DNA of 18,003 nucleotides from an uncultured Coriobacteriia bacterium. Its GTDB lineage: Bacteria > Actinomycetota > Coriobacteriia > Coriobacteriales > QAMH01. Position numbers and translations under genes: made by a program. Below, one piece after another: positions 1 to 9,823 of the stretch. The stretch covers positions 1 through 18,003 of the forward strand of contig CABSKV010000025.1 in the NCBI GenBank assembly GCA_902478425.1, given 5' to 3'. Under the pieces are notes generated by a model. The model ran no database searches. It saw nothing but the letters and a program-made list of their open reading frames with translations, and had not been told where the DNA came from. Numbering within the stretch: the stretch's first letter is position 1; each line of letters opens with the position of its first letter.

Positions 1-2690
<2,690 letters not shown>

Positions 2691-2701
2691 GGTAGCGGGA
2701 C

Positions 2702-3805
2702 ATGGCGGACAACCACGCACAAGAGCTAGCTGCTCTGCGCGAGCGCATCGAGAAGATGGGCTCGTACCTGCATATCGACGACAAGCGCACGCAGCTCGCC
2801 GAGCTCGAAGGCCAATCGGCGCAGGAGGGCTTCTGGGACGATCAGGAGCATGCGCAGGGCATCATGAGCAAGGCCGCGGCCCTGCGCGACGAAATCGCCG
2901 AGTACGACAATGCCGTCTCGCTTCTCGAGGATGCCGAGACGGCCAACGAGCTTGCAATCGAGGGCGACGACGAGCTCGAGGCCGAGGTCATCGATTCGAT
3001 ACGCACGCTCACGACGAATGCCGATGCGCTCGAGCTTTCCTCGTGGTTCGATGACGAGCTCGATTCTGGCGATTGCATCGTGACGATCAATCCCGGCCAG
3101 GGCGGCCTCGAGGCCCAGGACTGGACCGAGATGCTCTTCCGCATGTACACGCGCTATGCCGAGCGCAAGAACTGGAAGGTCACCGTCAACGACGCCCCTG
3201 CCGGCGAGGCCATCGGCCTTGACCGCGCGACCTTCACGGTGAGCGGACACAACGCCTACGGCATGCTCAAGAGCGAGCAGGGCGTGCACCGCCTCGTGCG
3301 CATCAGTCCCACCGATGCCAAGAAGCGGCGCCAGACCACCTTTGGTGGCGTCGAGGTCCTGCCCGTGCTTCCCGACGACATCGAGGTCGAGATCGACGAG
3401 GGCGACCTGCGCATCGACGTCTACCACTCCTCGGGCCACGGCGGCCAGGGCGTCAACACGACCGACTCCGCCGTGCGCATCACGCATCTGCCCACGGGTA
3501 TCGTCGTCACCTGCCAAAACGAGCGCTCGCAGCTCCAGAACAAGGCAACTGCCATGGGAATCCTGCGCTCCAAGCTCTACGAGCTCGAGCAGGAGAAGCG
3601 CGCAAACGAGCTCGACGAGCTGCGCGGCCCCAAACACGAGATTTCCTTCGGCAACCAGATTCGCAACTACGTGCTCTATCCCTACCAGATGGTGAAGGAC
3701 CTGCGTAGCGGTGTCGAGACGGGCAACGTCGATGCCGTGTTCGATGGCGATATCGACGAATTCGTCGTGGGCTATCACCAGTGGCGCGTCAGCGAGGCGG
3801 GCTAA
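2702..3805 (+). CDS. prfB: Peptide chain release factor 2 (RF2)
   Basis: RF2 recognises UGA and UAA stop codons and triggers peptide release on the ribosome. The 367-residue product has the usual length. The GGQ peptidyl-hydrolysis motif is at residues 247-249 (SSGHGGQGVN), followed by NTTDSAVRITHLPTG. The C-terminal GNQIRNYVLYPYQMVKDLR block is typical of RF2. The stop-codon-reading tripeptide, normally SPF, reads SPT at residues 202-204 (VRISPTDAKKRR). The frame is continuous from ATG, so the programmed +1 frameshift that autoregulates many prfB genes is absent. The start is 11 bases after secA, behind a modest GGGTAGCGGGA ribosome site. Confidence 0.96.
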   Translation: MADNHAQELAALRERIEKMGSYLHIDDKRTQLAELEGQSAQEGFWDDQEHAQGIMSKAAALRDEIAEYDNAVSLLEDAETANELAIEGDDELEAEVIDSIRTLTTNADALELSSWFDDELDSGDCIVTINPGQGGLEAQDWTEMLFRMYTRYAERKNWKVTVNDAPAGEAIGLDRATFTVSGHNAYGMLKSEQGVHRLVRISPTDAKKRRQTTFGGVEVLPVLPDDIEVEIDEGDLRIDVYHSSGHGGQGVNTTDSAVRITHLPTGIVVTCQNERSQLQNKATAMGILRSKLYELEQEKRANELDELRGPKHEISFGNQIRNYVLYPYQMVKDLRSGVETGNVDAVFDGDIDEFVVGYHQWRVSEAG

Positions 3806-3907
3806 AACATATCGCCGGTAATCCCCGATTTCTCGTCGCGTTCGCAGGCTCAGCAGGTATCATGGGCTGTGCCCCAAAAATCGGTTGCGAGAAATCGAGG
3901 TCTTCGC

Positions 3908-4753
3908 GTGATTGAGGAATCCGTAGACAAGATCGAGGCGCGTGCGAAAAACATGCGCAAGAACATCATCAAGATGCTCAAAGAGGCCGGTAGCGGCCAT
4001 CCTGGCGGGTCACTTTCAGCCACGGACATCGTGGCGTCGCTCTACTTCGGCGGCGTGATGAACTATTCGGAAGATGACCCGAAGCATCCCGAACGCGATT
4101 ACTTCATCCTCTCGAAGGGCCATGCCGCACCGGTGCTCTACGCCGCGCTCGCGGAGCTCGGCTACATTCCCGACGAGGAACTGCTCACGCTGCGCAAGCT
4201 GCACAGCCGCCTGCAGGGCCATCCCGATTCCAAGAAGCTTCCCGGCGTCGAGGTCTCGACCGGCTCGCTTGGCCAGGGCCTCTCGATTGCCGCAGGCGTT
4301 GCGCTCGGCGCACGCATCAACCAGCAGAAGGACGGCGGCTCCACGCGTCGCGTCTTCACGCTGCTCGGCGATGGCGAAATCGAGGAGGGCCAGGTCTGGG
4401 AGGCGGCCATGTTCGCCGCCCACTACAACCTCGACAACCTCATTGCCATCGTCGACAACAACAACTTGCAGATTGATGGCGATGTGCGCGATGTCGCCGG
4501 TCTTGGTGGCATCAGCTCGAAGTTCAAGTCTTTTGGCTGGCAAACGATCGAGGTCGACGGCCACGACGTCAAGGCTGTCATCACCGCCCTCAAGACGGCG
4601 GCCATCCTCGAGGGTTCGCCCGTCTGCATCGTCGCCCACACCGTCAAGGGCAAGGGCGTCTCGTTCATGGAAAACCAGGCAGGCTGGCACGGCAAGGCCC
4701 CCAATGAGGAGCAGGCCCGCGACGCGCTTGCCGAGCTTGAGGGAGGGGAGTAG
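3908..4753 (+). CDS. Transketolase, N-terminal (thiamine pyrophosphate-binding) subunit
   Basis: This is the N-terminal half of a split transketolase, which moves two-carbon ketol units in the non-oxidative pentose phosphate pathway. The 281-residue product shows GHPGGSLSATD (residues 30-40), SKGHAAPVLY (69-78), the thiamine pyrophosphate/Mg motif opening GDGEIEEGQVWEAA at 154 and closing with DNNN at 183-186, and HTVKGKGV later. I prefer GTG at 3908, which has GAGG seven bases upstream. A GTG at 3869 is in frame but has no ribosome site and would add 13 unrelated residues. A TATCAT hexamer at 3858-3863 could be a -10 box and would fit the later start, but I find no good -35. The C-terminal subunit follows after two bases. 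Confidence 0.93.
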   Translation: MIEESVDKIEARAKNMRKNIIKMLKEAGSGHPGGSLSATDIVASLYFGGVMNYSEDDPKHPERDYFILSKGHAAPVLYAALAELGYIPDEELLTLRKLHSRLQGHPDSKKLPGVEVSTGSLGQGLSIAAGVALGARINQQKDGGSTRRVFTLLGDGEIEEGQVWEAAMFAAHYNLDNLIAIVDNNNLQIDGDVRDVAGLGGISSKFKSFGWQTIEVDGHDVKAVITALKTAAILEGSPVCIVAHTVKGKGVSFMENQAGWHGKAPNEEQARDALAELEGGE

Positions 4754-4755
4754 TC

Positions 4756-5694
4756 ATGGCGCAGACCATTGCAACCCGTGAGGGCTATGGCGAAACGCTC
4801 GTCGAGCTCGTCAAGGAAGGCTACGACATTATGGCCGTCGAGGCCGATCTGTCGGGTTCCACCACCACCAAGAAGCTCCAGGATCTTGATCCGGATCGCT
4901 TCGTCAACGTCGGCATTGCCGAGCAGAACATGATTGGTGTTGCCGCAGGTCTCTCGCTTGCGGGAAAAACCGTCTTCACCGGCAGCTTCGCCGCCTTCGG
5001 CACGGGCCGCTGCTACGACCAGATTCGCAACACCGTCTGCTACGCGGGTCTCGACGTCAAGGTCGCGCCCACGCATGCGGGCATCACCGTCGGCCCTGAT
5101 GGCGGCAGCCACCAGATGCTCGAGGACGTGAGCCTCATGCGCGGTTTGCCGGGCATGAACGTGCTCGTTCCGGCCGATTACTGGGCTGCCAAGCAGGCCG
5201 TGCGCATCGCAGCGACCACACCCGGCCCCTTCTACATCCGCCTGGGCCGCGCCAAGGTGCCCACCGTATACGAAGAGGGCACCGTGCTCGAGCTCGGCAA
5301 GTCGTACGTGCTCCGCGAGGGAAGCGACGTCACGCTCGTTGCTGGAGGCATCGAGGTCGCGCAAGCGCTCATTGCCGCTGATCAGCTTGCCGCTGATGGC
5401 ATTTCGGCCGAGGTCATCGACGTGTTCAGCGTCAAGCCCTTCGACAAGCCCACGCTGCTCGCGAGCATCAAGAAGACCGGCTGCGTCGTCACCTGCGAGG
5501 AGCACTCGACGGTCGGCGGCCTGGGCTCGGCGGTTGCCGACATCATCGGTGAGAACTATCCCGTGCCGCTCGAGCGTGTCGGCGTGCGCGACATGTTCGG
5601 CACGAGCGGCGAGCCCGACGAGCTGCTCGCGGAGTACGGCCTGGATGCCGACGGCATCGCGCTCAAGGCCCGCGCCGCCATCGCCCGCAAGTAG
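4756..5694 (+). CDS. Transketolase, C-terminal (pyrimidine-binding) subunit
   Basis: This is the second half of the split transketolase, 312 residues, forming the active enzyme with the protein encoded just upstream. It carries the pyrimidine-binding domain with the activating glutamate in VGIAEQNMIGVAAGLS (E56), the segment FTGSFAAFGTGRCYDQIRN, and THAGITVGPDGGSHQ. A C-terminal domain includes CEEHSTVGGLGSAV. The ATG follows a strong GGGAGGGGAG ribosome site that overlaps the end of the upstream gene, so the two are translationally linked and presumably made in equal amounts. Split transketolases are common in Actinobacteria, Firmicutes and archaea. DXS is a distant relative, but the two-gene layout and lengths fit transketolase better. 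Confidence 0.93.
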   Translation: MAQTIATREGYGETLVELVKEGYDIMAVEADLSGSTTTKKLQDLDPDRFVNVGIAEQNMIGVAAGLSLAGKTVFTGSFAAFGTGRCYDQIRNTVCYAGLDVKVAPTHAGITVGPDGGSHQMLEDVSLMRGLPGMNVLVPADYWAAKQAVRIAATTPGPFYIRLGRAKVPTVYEEGTVLELGKSYVLREGSDVTLVAGGIEVAQALIAADQLAADGISAEVIDVFSVKPFDKPTLLASIKKTGCVVTCEEHSTVGGLGSAVADIIGENYPVPLERVGVRDMFGTSGEPDELLAEYGLDADGIALKARAAIARK

Positions 5695-5739
5695 CGAGTT
5701 TCCGCCAAAGCGCAAGTTCACGCCCCATGCGTGTACGCT

Positions 5740-5754
5740 TTGTGATGTTCACAA
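5740..5754. promoter_or_regulatory. Operator-like perfect palindrome upstream of ftsE
   Basis: TTGTGA, three bases, then TCACAA forms a perfect 15-bp inverted repeat just upstream of the proposed ftsE promoter. The half-sites look like those of Rex or CRP-type regulators, but those families use a six-base spacer, so the regulator is unknown. It could also be a short hairpin behind the transketolase genes, although no U-tract follows directly. Confidence 0.35.
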
Positions 5755-5761
5755 TATCTTG

Positions 5762-5790
5762 TTGGGTCTTTTAGGCCAGTGGGATAAAAT
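5762..5790 (+). promoter_or_regulatory. Candidate sigma-70 promoter for ftsEX
   Basis: TTGGGT at 5762-5767 is followed by a 17-base spacer and TAAAAT at 5785-5790, a good match to a vegetative promoter. The predicted transcript start is near 5797, about 30 bases before the ftsE start codon. This would separate the cell-division cluster from the transketolase genes. Confidence 0.5.
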
Positions 5791-5828
5791 ACTAAGCCGA
5801 TTAAGCTGAATGAGATCGGAGTTGAAAC

Positions 5829-6866
5829 GTGGCACTATTCGGCAAATCGTCGCGCGGCGCCCATGCAGCGGGTGGTCGCTCGTCAAAGTCACGTGGCCAG
5901 TCGGCAAACGTGCCTCAAGCAAATGAACAGCAAGCAGCTGGCGATGTGCGCAGGGCCAGGCAGATGGATGCGCGCCTTCCGCGCGTTGGCGGCGAGAGCA
6001 ACGTCGACGTCCGTCGTAACGTTGCGGGTGCTTCCGGGCGCCAGCGCACGGCAAATCAGACGGGGCAGATGAACCCGCTGTCGACGTCCAACATGCCCGC
6101 GGCTACCGAGGCCGTCGGTTCTTACGCCGACCTCGCGCTCGACGAAAACGCGAAGCAGAACCTCGGCCCGGTCGTCATCTCGATGCGAAACGTCACCAAG
6201 GTGTATCCGGCGCAGCCCAACAGGCCCGCTCTTGCCAACATCACGCTCGACATCCGCTCGGGCGAGTTTCTCTTCCTCGTCGGTCACTCCGGCTCGGGCA
6301 AGTCGACCTTCATCCGCATGCTCAACCGAGAGATCGTCCCGACGAGCGGAGAGCTCATCGTCGCGGGCGAGAACCTGCGCACCATCAAGAGCTGGCGCAT
6401 CCCGTACCTGCGTCGCAGCGTTGGCTGCGTGTTCCAGGACTTCAAGCTCCTGCCCAACAAGACGGCGTTCGAGAACGTCGCCTTCGCGCTCGAGGTAATC
6501 GGCAAGTCGCGCCACGTCATCCGCACCCAGGTGCCCGAGGTCCTGCGCCTCGTCGGCCTCGAGGAGAAGATGGACAAGCTCCCCGACCAGCTCTCCGGTG
6601 GCGAGCAGCAGCGCGTGTCGATTGCGCGCTCCATCGTCAATCGTCCGCCGATTCTCATCTGCGACGAGCCGACCGGTAATCTCGACCCCCAGACCTCCCT
6701 GGGCATCATGCGCCTGCTCGAGCGCATCAATCGCACGGGCACGACGATCCTCGTCGCCACGCACGATCGCGAAATGGTCGACCAGATGCGTCGTCGCGTG
6801 CTCGCGCTCGAGAACGGCACGCTCGTCCGCGATCAGAAGAAGGGAGTGTATGGCTACGATGTCTAA
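5829..6866 (+). CDS. ftsE: Cell division ATP-binding protein FtsE with long N-terminal extension
   Basis: FtsE is the cytoplasmic ATPase of the FtsEX complex, which activates peptidoglycan hydrolases at the division septum. The ABC domain begins near residue 114. It has Walker A GHSGSGKST (152-160), QDFKLLPNKTAFENVAFAL after the Q-loop, signature LSGGEQQR, Walker B ILICDEPTGNLD and the ATHD switch histidine. At 345 residues it is over 100 longer than usual FtsE. The extra N-terminus is rich in Ser, Gly, Ala, Arg and Gln and looks disordered. The GTG start has CGGAG seven bases upstream; no later start has a comparable site, so I keep the extension. The first residues, MALFGKSS, resemble those of the small protein at 17342. 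The stop overlaps ftsX by 17 bases. Confidence 0.92.
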   Translation: MALFGKSSRGAHAAGGRSSKSRGQSANVPQANEQQAAGDVRRARQMDARLPRVGGESNVDVRRNVAGASGRQRTANQTGQMNPLSTSNMPAATEAVGSYADLALDENAKQNLGPVVISMRNVTKVYPAQPNRPALANITLDIRSGEFLFLVGHSGSGKSTFIRMLNREIVPTSGELIVAGENLRTIKSWRIPYLRRSVGCVFQDFKLLPNKTAFENVAFALEVIGKSRHVIRTQVPEVLRLVGLEEKMDKLPDQLSGGEQQRVSIARSIVNRPPILICDEPTGNLDPQTSLGIMRLLERINRTGTTILVATHDREMVDQMRRRVLALENGTLVRDQKKGVYGYDV

Positions 6867-7782
6867 GATTCTCTACTTCCTCAAAGAGTCCGTCGTCAGC
6901 TCGCGCCGCAACCTCGGCACGACCATCGGCGGTATCGTCACCATCTTCCTGTCGCTTCTCATGATCGGCGTGACCATCATCATCTCGATCATGATCGGCA
7001 ACCTCGCCTCGTCGTTCGAAGACGAGGTCAACGTGCGCCTCTACATTGCGGACGAGGCAACCGACGAGCAGATAGCCAGTCTCGACAGCTACCTCAAGAC
7101 GCTCGAGAACGACAAGGGCAACATCGCATCGGTCGACTTCCGCAACAAGGACCAGGTGCTCGAGGACTTCCAGCGCCAGACCGCGAACAACCCCGACATC
7201 GTGAACCAGCTCGATGGCAATCCGCTACCGCGCACCTATGTCATCACGTTGCGCGACACGCATAAGGTCCAGGACACGGTGGGCGCCATTCTCGGAAACG
7301 AGGCCTTCACGTCGATTGCCGACAATCCCGAGGATCCATCCGACTCCATCAAGTACGGCCAGGGCACGGTCGAGCGCCTCTTCGCCGTCACCAACGTCAT
7401 TCGCTATGCGTGCATCGTGGCGGTCGTGCTGCTCGTGTTCATCTCGCTCGTCTTCCTCAACAACACGATTCGCCTCGCAATCCTCGCCCGCAGGCGCGAG
7501 ATCTCGATCATGCGCCTCGTGGGTGCGACCAACGGCTTCATTCGCGGGCCGTTCGTGACGGAAGGTGCCCTGCAGGCACTCGTGGGTGCGGTGTTCGCGA
7601 TCATCGTGCTCTCGCTCGTGCGCGTGACGGTGTTCCCCGCGCTCGAGAACATGGTGAGCTTCTTGCCGCTTTCCGTCGATGCGGGCGTGTACTCGGTAAT
7701 CTACCTCGTGCTCATCATCGCCGGCGTGCTCATCGGCATGTTGGGTTCGGCCATCGCAATGCGCCGTTACCTCAAGGTCTAG
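6850..7782 (+). CDS. ftsX: Cell division protein FtsX
   Basis: FtsX is the membrane subunit of FtsEX. The 310-residue product has the family topology: a transmembrane helix at about 23-50, a large extracellular domain at about 51-184, and three helices at about 185-205, 240-260 and 281-302. The segment ARRREISIMRLVGATNGFIR, between helices 2 and 3, is the conserved cytoplasmic coupling segment of FtsX/MacB-type permeases. I chose ATG 6850, which has AGGGAG four bases upstream and overlaps the end of ftsE; ATG 6859 in the same frame is the alternative. The overlap implies translational coupling. Confidence 0.95.
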   Translation: MATMSKILYFLKESVVSSRRNLGTTIGGIVTIFLSLLMIGVTIIISIMIGNLASSFEDEVNVRLYIADEATDEQIASLDSYLKTLENDKGNIASVDFRNKDQVLEDFQRQTANNPDIVNQLDGNPLPRTYVITLRDTHKVQDTVGAILGNEAFTSIADNPEDPSDSIKYGQGTVERLFAVTNVIRYACIVAVVLLVFISLVFLNNTIRLAILARRREISIMRLVGATNGFIRGPFVTEGALQALVGAVFAIIVLSLVRVTVFPALENMVSFLPLSVDAGVYSVIYLVLIIAGVLIGMLGSAIAMRRYLKV

Positions 7783-7833
7783 TGTCGAAGCTTGAGCTCA
7801 GGGCCACATCGGACAGCATCGGATAGGGTCAAC

Positions 7834-8307
7834 ATGGGCACGAAAACGGACAAGAAACCGCAGGGCGTCAAGAAACGCAAGCCCTCGCAGCGCACGGATG
7901 CTCCCAAGACGCAGAAGCGCAAGCGCGAGCATTCGTGGCGCATTCCCGCGATCATCGGCTGCATCATCCTCTTCGCCGTCATCGTCTTGTATCCGGTTGG
8001 GCGCGACTACTACAAGACGATGCGTACCGAGCAGCGTCTCCAAGCGCAGCTCGACGCCGTGAACGAGCGCAACGAGGCGGTCCAGGCCGAAAACGACGCC
8101 CTGCAAACCGAGGAGGGCGTCGAGAACCAGGCACGCTCCGATCTGGGCTGGGTGAGGGAAGGGGAGAAGTCGGCCGTCGTCACGAACGAGCAGGGCACGG
8201 TCGACAATGCCTCGCGTCTTCCCGACCACCTCGACGAGAAGAGCATCACCGCGCCGCAAACCTGGTACTACACCATTCTCGATACGATATTCTTTGTTCA
8301 CGAATAA
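7834..8307 (+). CDS. Septum formation initiator, FtsB/DivIC-like
   Basis: This 157-residue bitopic membrane protein has the FtsB/DivIC layout: a very basic cytoplasmic N-terminus (residues 1-35, many Lys/Arg), one transmembrane helix at about 37-54, and a coiled coil at about 61-95 (TEQRLQAQLDAVNERNEAVQ). It ends in the family's hallmark VENQARSDLGWVREGE at about 96-111. Such proteins scaffold the divisome with FtsL/FtsQ. ATG 7834 has AGGG about seven bases upstream. An in-frame TTG at 7792 is less likely. It lies 51 bases after ftsX and is probably in the same transcript. I leave the symbol empty because FtsB and DivIC cannot be told apart here. Confidence 0.85.
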   Translation: MGTKTDKKPQGVKKRKPSQRTDAPKTQKRKREHSWRIPAIIGCIILFAVIVLYPVGRDYYKTMRTEQRLQAQLDAVNERNEAVQAENDALQTEEGVENQARSDLGWVREGEKSAVVTNEQGTVDNASRLPDHLDEKSITAPQTWYYTILDTIFFVHE

Positions 8308-8341
8308 GCCCATGCAGTGATAGCATTATGGGCCTGTCCGT

Positions 8342-8427
8342 GGGGGCGTGGCGGAACTGGCAGACGCAGCGGACTTAAAATCCACCGGCCTTTGGTCATC
8401 AGGGTTCGAATCCCTGCGCCCCTACCA
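8342..8427 (+). tRNA. tRNA-Leu (anticodon TAA); insertion target (attL)
   Basis: The 86-nt class II tRNA has acceptor GGGGGCG/CGCCCCT (8342-8348/8417-8423, with one G:U), D-stem GCG/CGC, and anticodon loop CTTAAAA (8374-8380) giving UAA. It also has a long variable arm GGCC-TTT-GGTC, T-arm CAGGG/CCCTG with loop TTCGAAT, and an encoded CCA. It would read UUA leucine codons. The anticodon stem contains a C8370:A8384 mismatch (tRNA positions 28:42). From base 8367 onward the sequence is shared with a second copy at 17207-17268, so this 3' part may have come with the inserted element. Confidence 0.95.
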
Positions 8428-8428
8428 A
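8367..8428 (+). repeat. attL: left copy of 62-bp att direct repeat
   Basis: This segment equals 17207-17268 except for A8384 versus G17224. It runs from the anticodon stem through the encoded CCA. The identical 17 bases at its start include the anticodon loop, a usual crossover place for tRNA-targeting integrases. Sequence diverges immediately outside both ends. Confidence 0.92.
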
Positions 8429-8490
8429 CAATCTTCGCAGGTCAGCGCATATATCTCGCTGTTCTCAATTATCATTGAATCATATAAAGG

Positions 8491-8610
8491 AAACGCGGAA
8501 ATACACGCAAATACACGCGAATATGCGGGTGTTCTTGCCAGTTCTTGCCACCCTGTTTTATTGGCTGACCTGCGGTTAATAACCGCTCGCGTGCCGAAAT
8601 CTTGCCACCT
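8491..8610 (+). repeat. Integrase arm-type repeats and 10-bp tandem repeats (left attachment arm)
   Basis: Two repeat families lie between attL and the integrase stop. AAATACACGC occurs twice in tandem (8499-8508, 8509-8518) and is followed by a related GAATATGCGG, a helical-turn spacing. GTTCTTGCCA occurs twice in tandem (8531-8540, 8541-8550), with a partial copy TCTTGCCACC at 8600-8609. The TTCTTGCC family reappears near the other end at 17151-17170. This is the arrangement expected for arm sites of a two-domain tyrosine integrase; the other repeats may bind the excisionase. Confidence 0.6.
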
Positions 8611-8611
8611 A

Positions 8612-9730
8612 TCATAAACCGGCAATAAACGAAGTGAGGGAATCGGCCACGCGAAGTGCCGCTTCGATGCTGAATTCGATGTAGTTGCTCCCGCGCGTGG
8701 TTCCGTCGGAATGTCCCATCGCCCCCTGTACAGCCGAGTCCTGGGTGCCAGCTTCCATGTGCCACGTTGACCAGATCGTGCGCATGTCGCCGATGCGAAC
8801 GTAGGGAACCTCGTTCCTCTCGCACCATTTGCGCCAGTTGTTCGTGATGGTAGTGGGGGATGCGAAGTAATCTGCCGTGTATGGCTCTCCTTCGACATGC
8901 TTGATTCTGCTCGGATATAGGGGGCCTGTGCCCTCGCAGAGCGCAAGGAGAGGTTCTGCAAAAGGAGCACCAACGGCCACGAACCGCCGCCTGTAGCCGT
9001 TCTTGGTATCCTTCAAATCCTTCTTGCCGCCAACCATAGTCAGGGCAGCGCAGACTTCAACGAGTGCATATACATTGCCGTTTCTCTCGTAGCGCACCAC
9101 GCGCTCCTTGAGCATGCCCCATGCCTCCTCAGGCGATAGTCCTCCGCCGACGCAGCATAACCGGATGGCGGCGGCAGGTGCTTCAAGGGTGCGTTCTATC
9201 CATTGGCTGGCATCCGATGCGAGCAGACCCGTCTTCTTACGTCTTGTGAGGGGCGCGGTTTTCGTGTTGCGACTCACGGGGCATACATCCAGCAGCCCCT
9301 CAACCACTGCCATGTTGCAGATCTTGCGGAGTAGGCGCTTGGCATAGGCTTGCACGGAGGGTGCGTCGATACTGTCGATAATCCTTTGGATAACCTTCGG
9401 CGTGGTATCTCCGACCATGAGATCACCCATGACCGATTTGAGTTCTGTTCTCCATAGGCGTTTGTAATCATAGACCGTATGAGCTTGTAGCTTTGAGAAC
9501 GTGGGAACCACGATGGTGTCCCAGAATACCGACCACTTCATGTCCTCAAGCTCATTCTCGGTGTCTTGCTGGATCAAGAGCTCAACCTTTATCTTCGCGA
9601 GCTCTAGTTCCGCGTCTTTGTCGGTGCCCCTGATTCTTCTGGAATGAGGTTTTCCCTCGTTATCTGTCCAGTATATTCTGTGGCGGTCTTCGGCTTCATG
9701 CCTGATGTGGCCAAACGTTGAACGGCTCAT
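8612..9730 (-). CDS. int: Tyrosine recombinase/integrase of the element
   Basis: The enzyme should insert and excise the element at tRNA-Leu. The 372 residues suit a phage-type integrase: an N-terminal arm-binding region (about 1-60, GHIRHEAEDRHRIYW...), a SAM-like core-binding domain (about 65-165) and a C-terminal catalytic domain. Box II is recognisable: DMR (R317), MGH (H340) and nucleophile Y350 in SNYIEF at the usual distance. Two expected residues are altered: the first catalytic Arg, usually in a GLRxGE-like motif, is Ser199 in GGGLSPEEAWG, and the His of HxxR is Gly314. The gene points toward attL and ends within 190 bases of it. The ribosome site is weak (GGTGAT). Leu codons at 9158-9160 and 8615-8617 are TTA. 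Confidence 0.9.
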   Translation of the reverse strand: MSRSTFGHIRHEAEDRHRIYWTDNEGKPHSRRIRGTDKDAELELAKIKVELLIQQDTENELEDMKWSVFWDTIVVPTFSKLQAHTVYDYKRLWRTELKSVMGDLMVGDTTPKVIQRIIDSIDAPSVQAYAKRLLRKICNMAVVEGLLDVCPVSRNTKTAPLTRRKKTGLLASDASQWIERTLEAPAAAIRLCCVGGGLSPEEAWGMLKERVVRYERNGNVYALVEVCAALTMVGGKKDLKDTKNGYRRRFVAVGAPFAEPLLALCEGTGPLYPSRIKHVEGEPYTADYFASPTTITNNWRKWCERNEVPYVRIGDMRTIWSTWHMEAGTQDSAVQGAMGHSDGTTRGSNYIEFSIEAALRVADSLTSFIAGL

Positions 9731-9777
9731 GATAGAATCACCGTGCCTTCCGAGAAATCGGTTGGTTTAACTGAGAG

Positions 9778-9813
9778 CCCCGGTCTAGGGTTGCCGCCCT
9801 GTGATGACCGGGG
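9778..9813. terminator. Strong hairpin between the integrase and the zinc-motif gene
   Basis: CCCCGGTC (9778-9785) pairs perfectly with GACCGGGG (9806-9813), and inside it AGGG (9787-9790) pairs with CCCT (9797-9800). On the + strand it is followed by TTTCTTATATTT, so it would end transcripts reading rightward, although no + gene lies just upstream. On the - strand no U-run follows. There it could act as an attenuator or RNA-stability element between the zinc-motif gene and int. Confidence 0.45.
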
Positions 9814-9823
9814 TTTCTTATAT

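Noticed and set aside
2702..3805. Programmed +1 frameshift in prfB
   Set aside because: The frame is continuous from ATG to stop, with no early in-frame TGA or CTTTGAC slippery site.
8308..8333. Hairpin GCCCAT/ATGGGC as terminator after the DivIC-like gene
   Set aside because: The stem is short with a long loop and has no U-tract; it may only be part of the tRNA upstream region.
8491..8550. Short tandem repeats as a CRISPR array
   Set aside because: Units are 10 bp with no spacers and no cas genes nearby; they fit attachment-arm sites.
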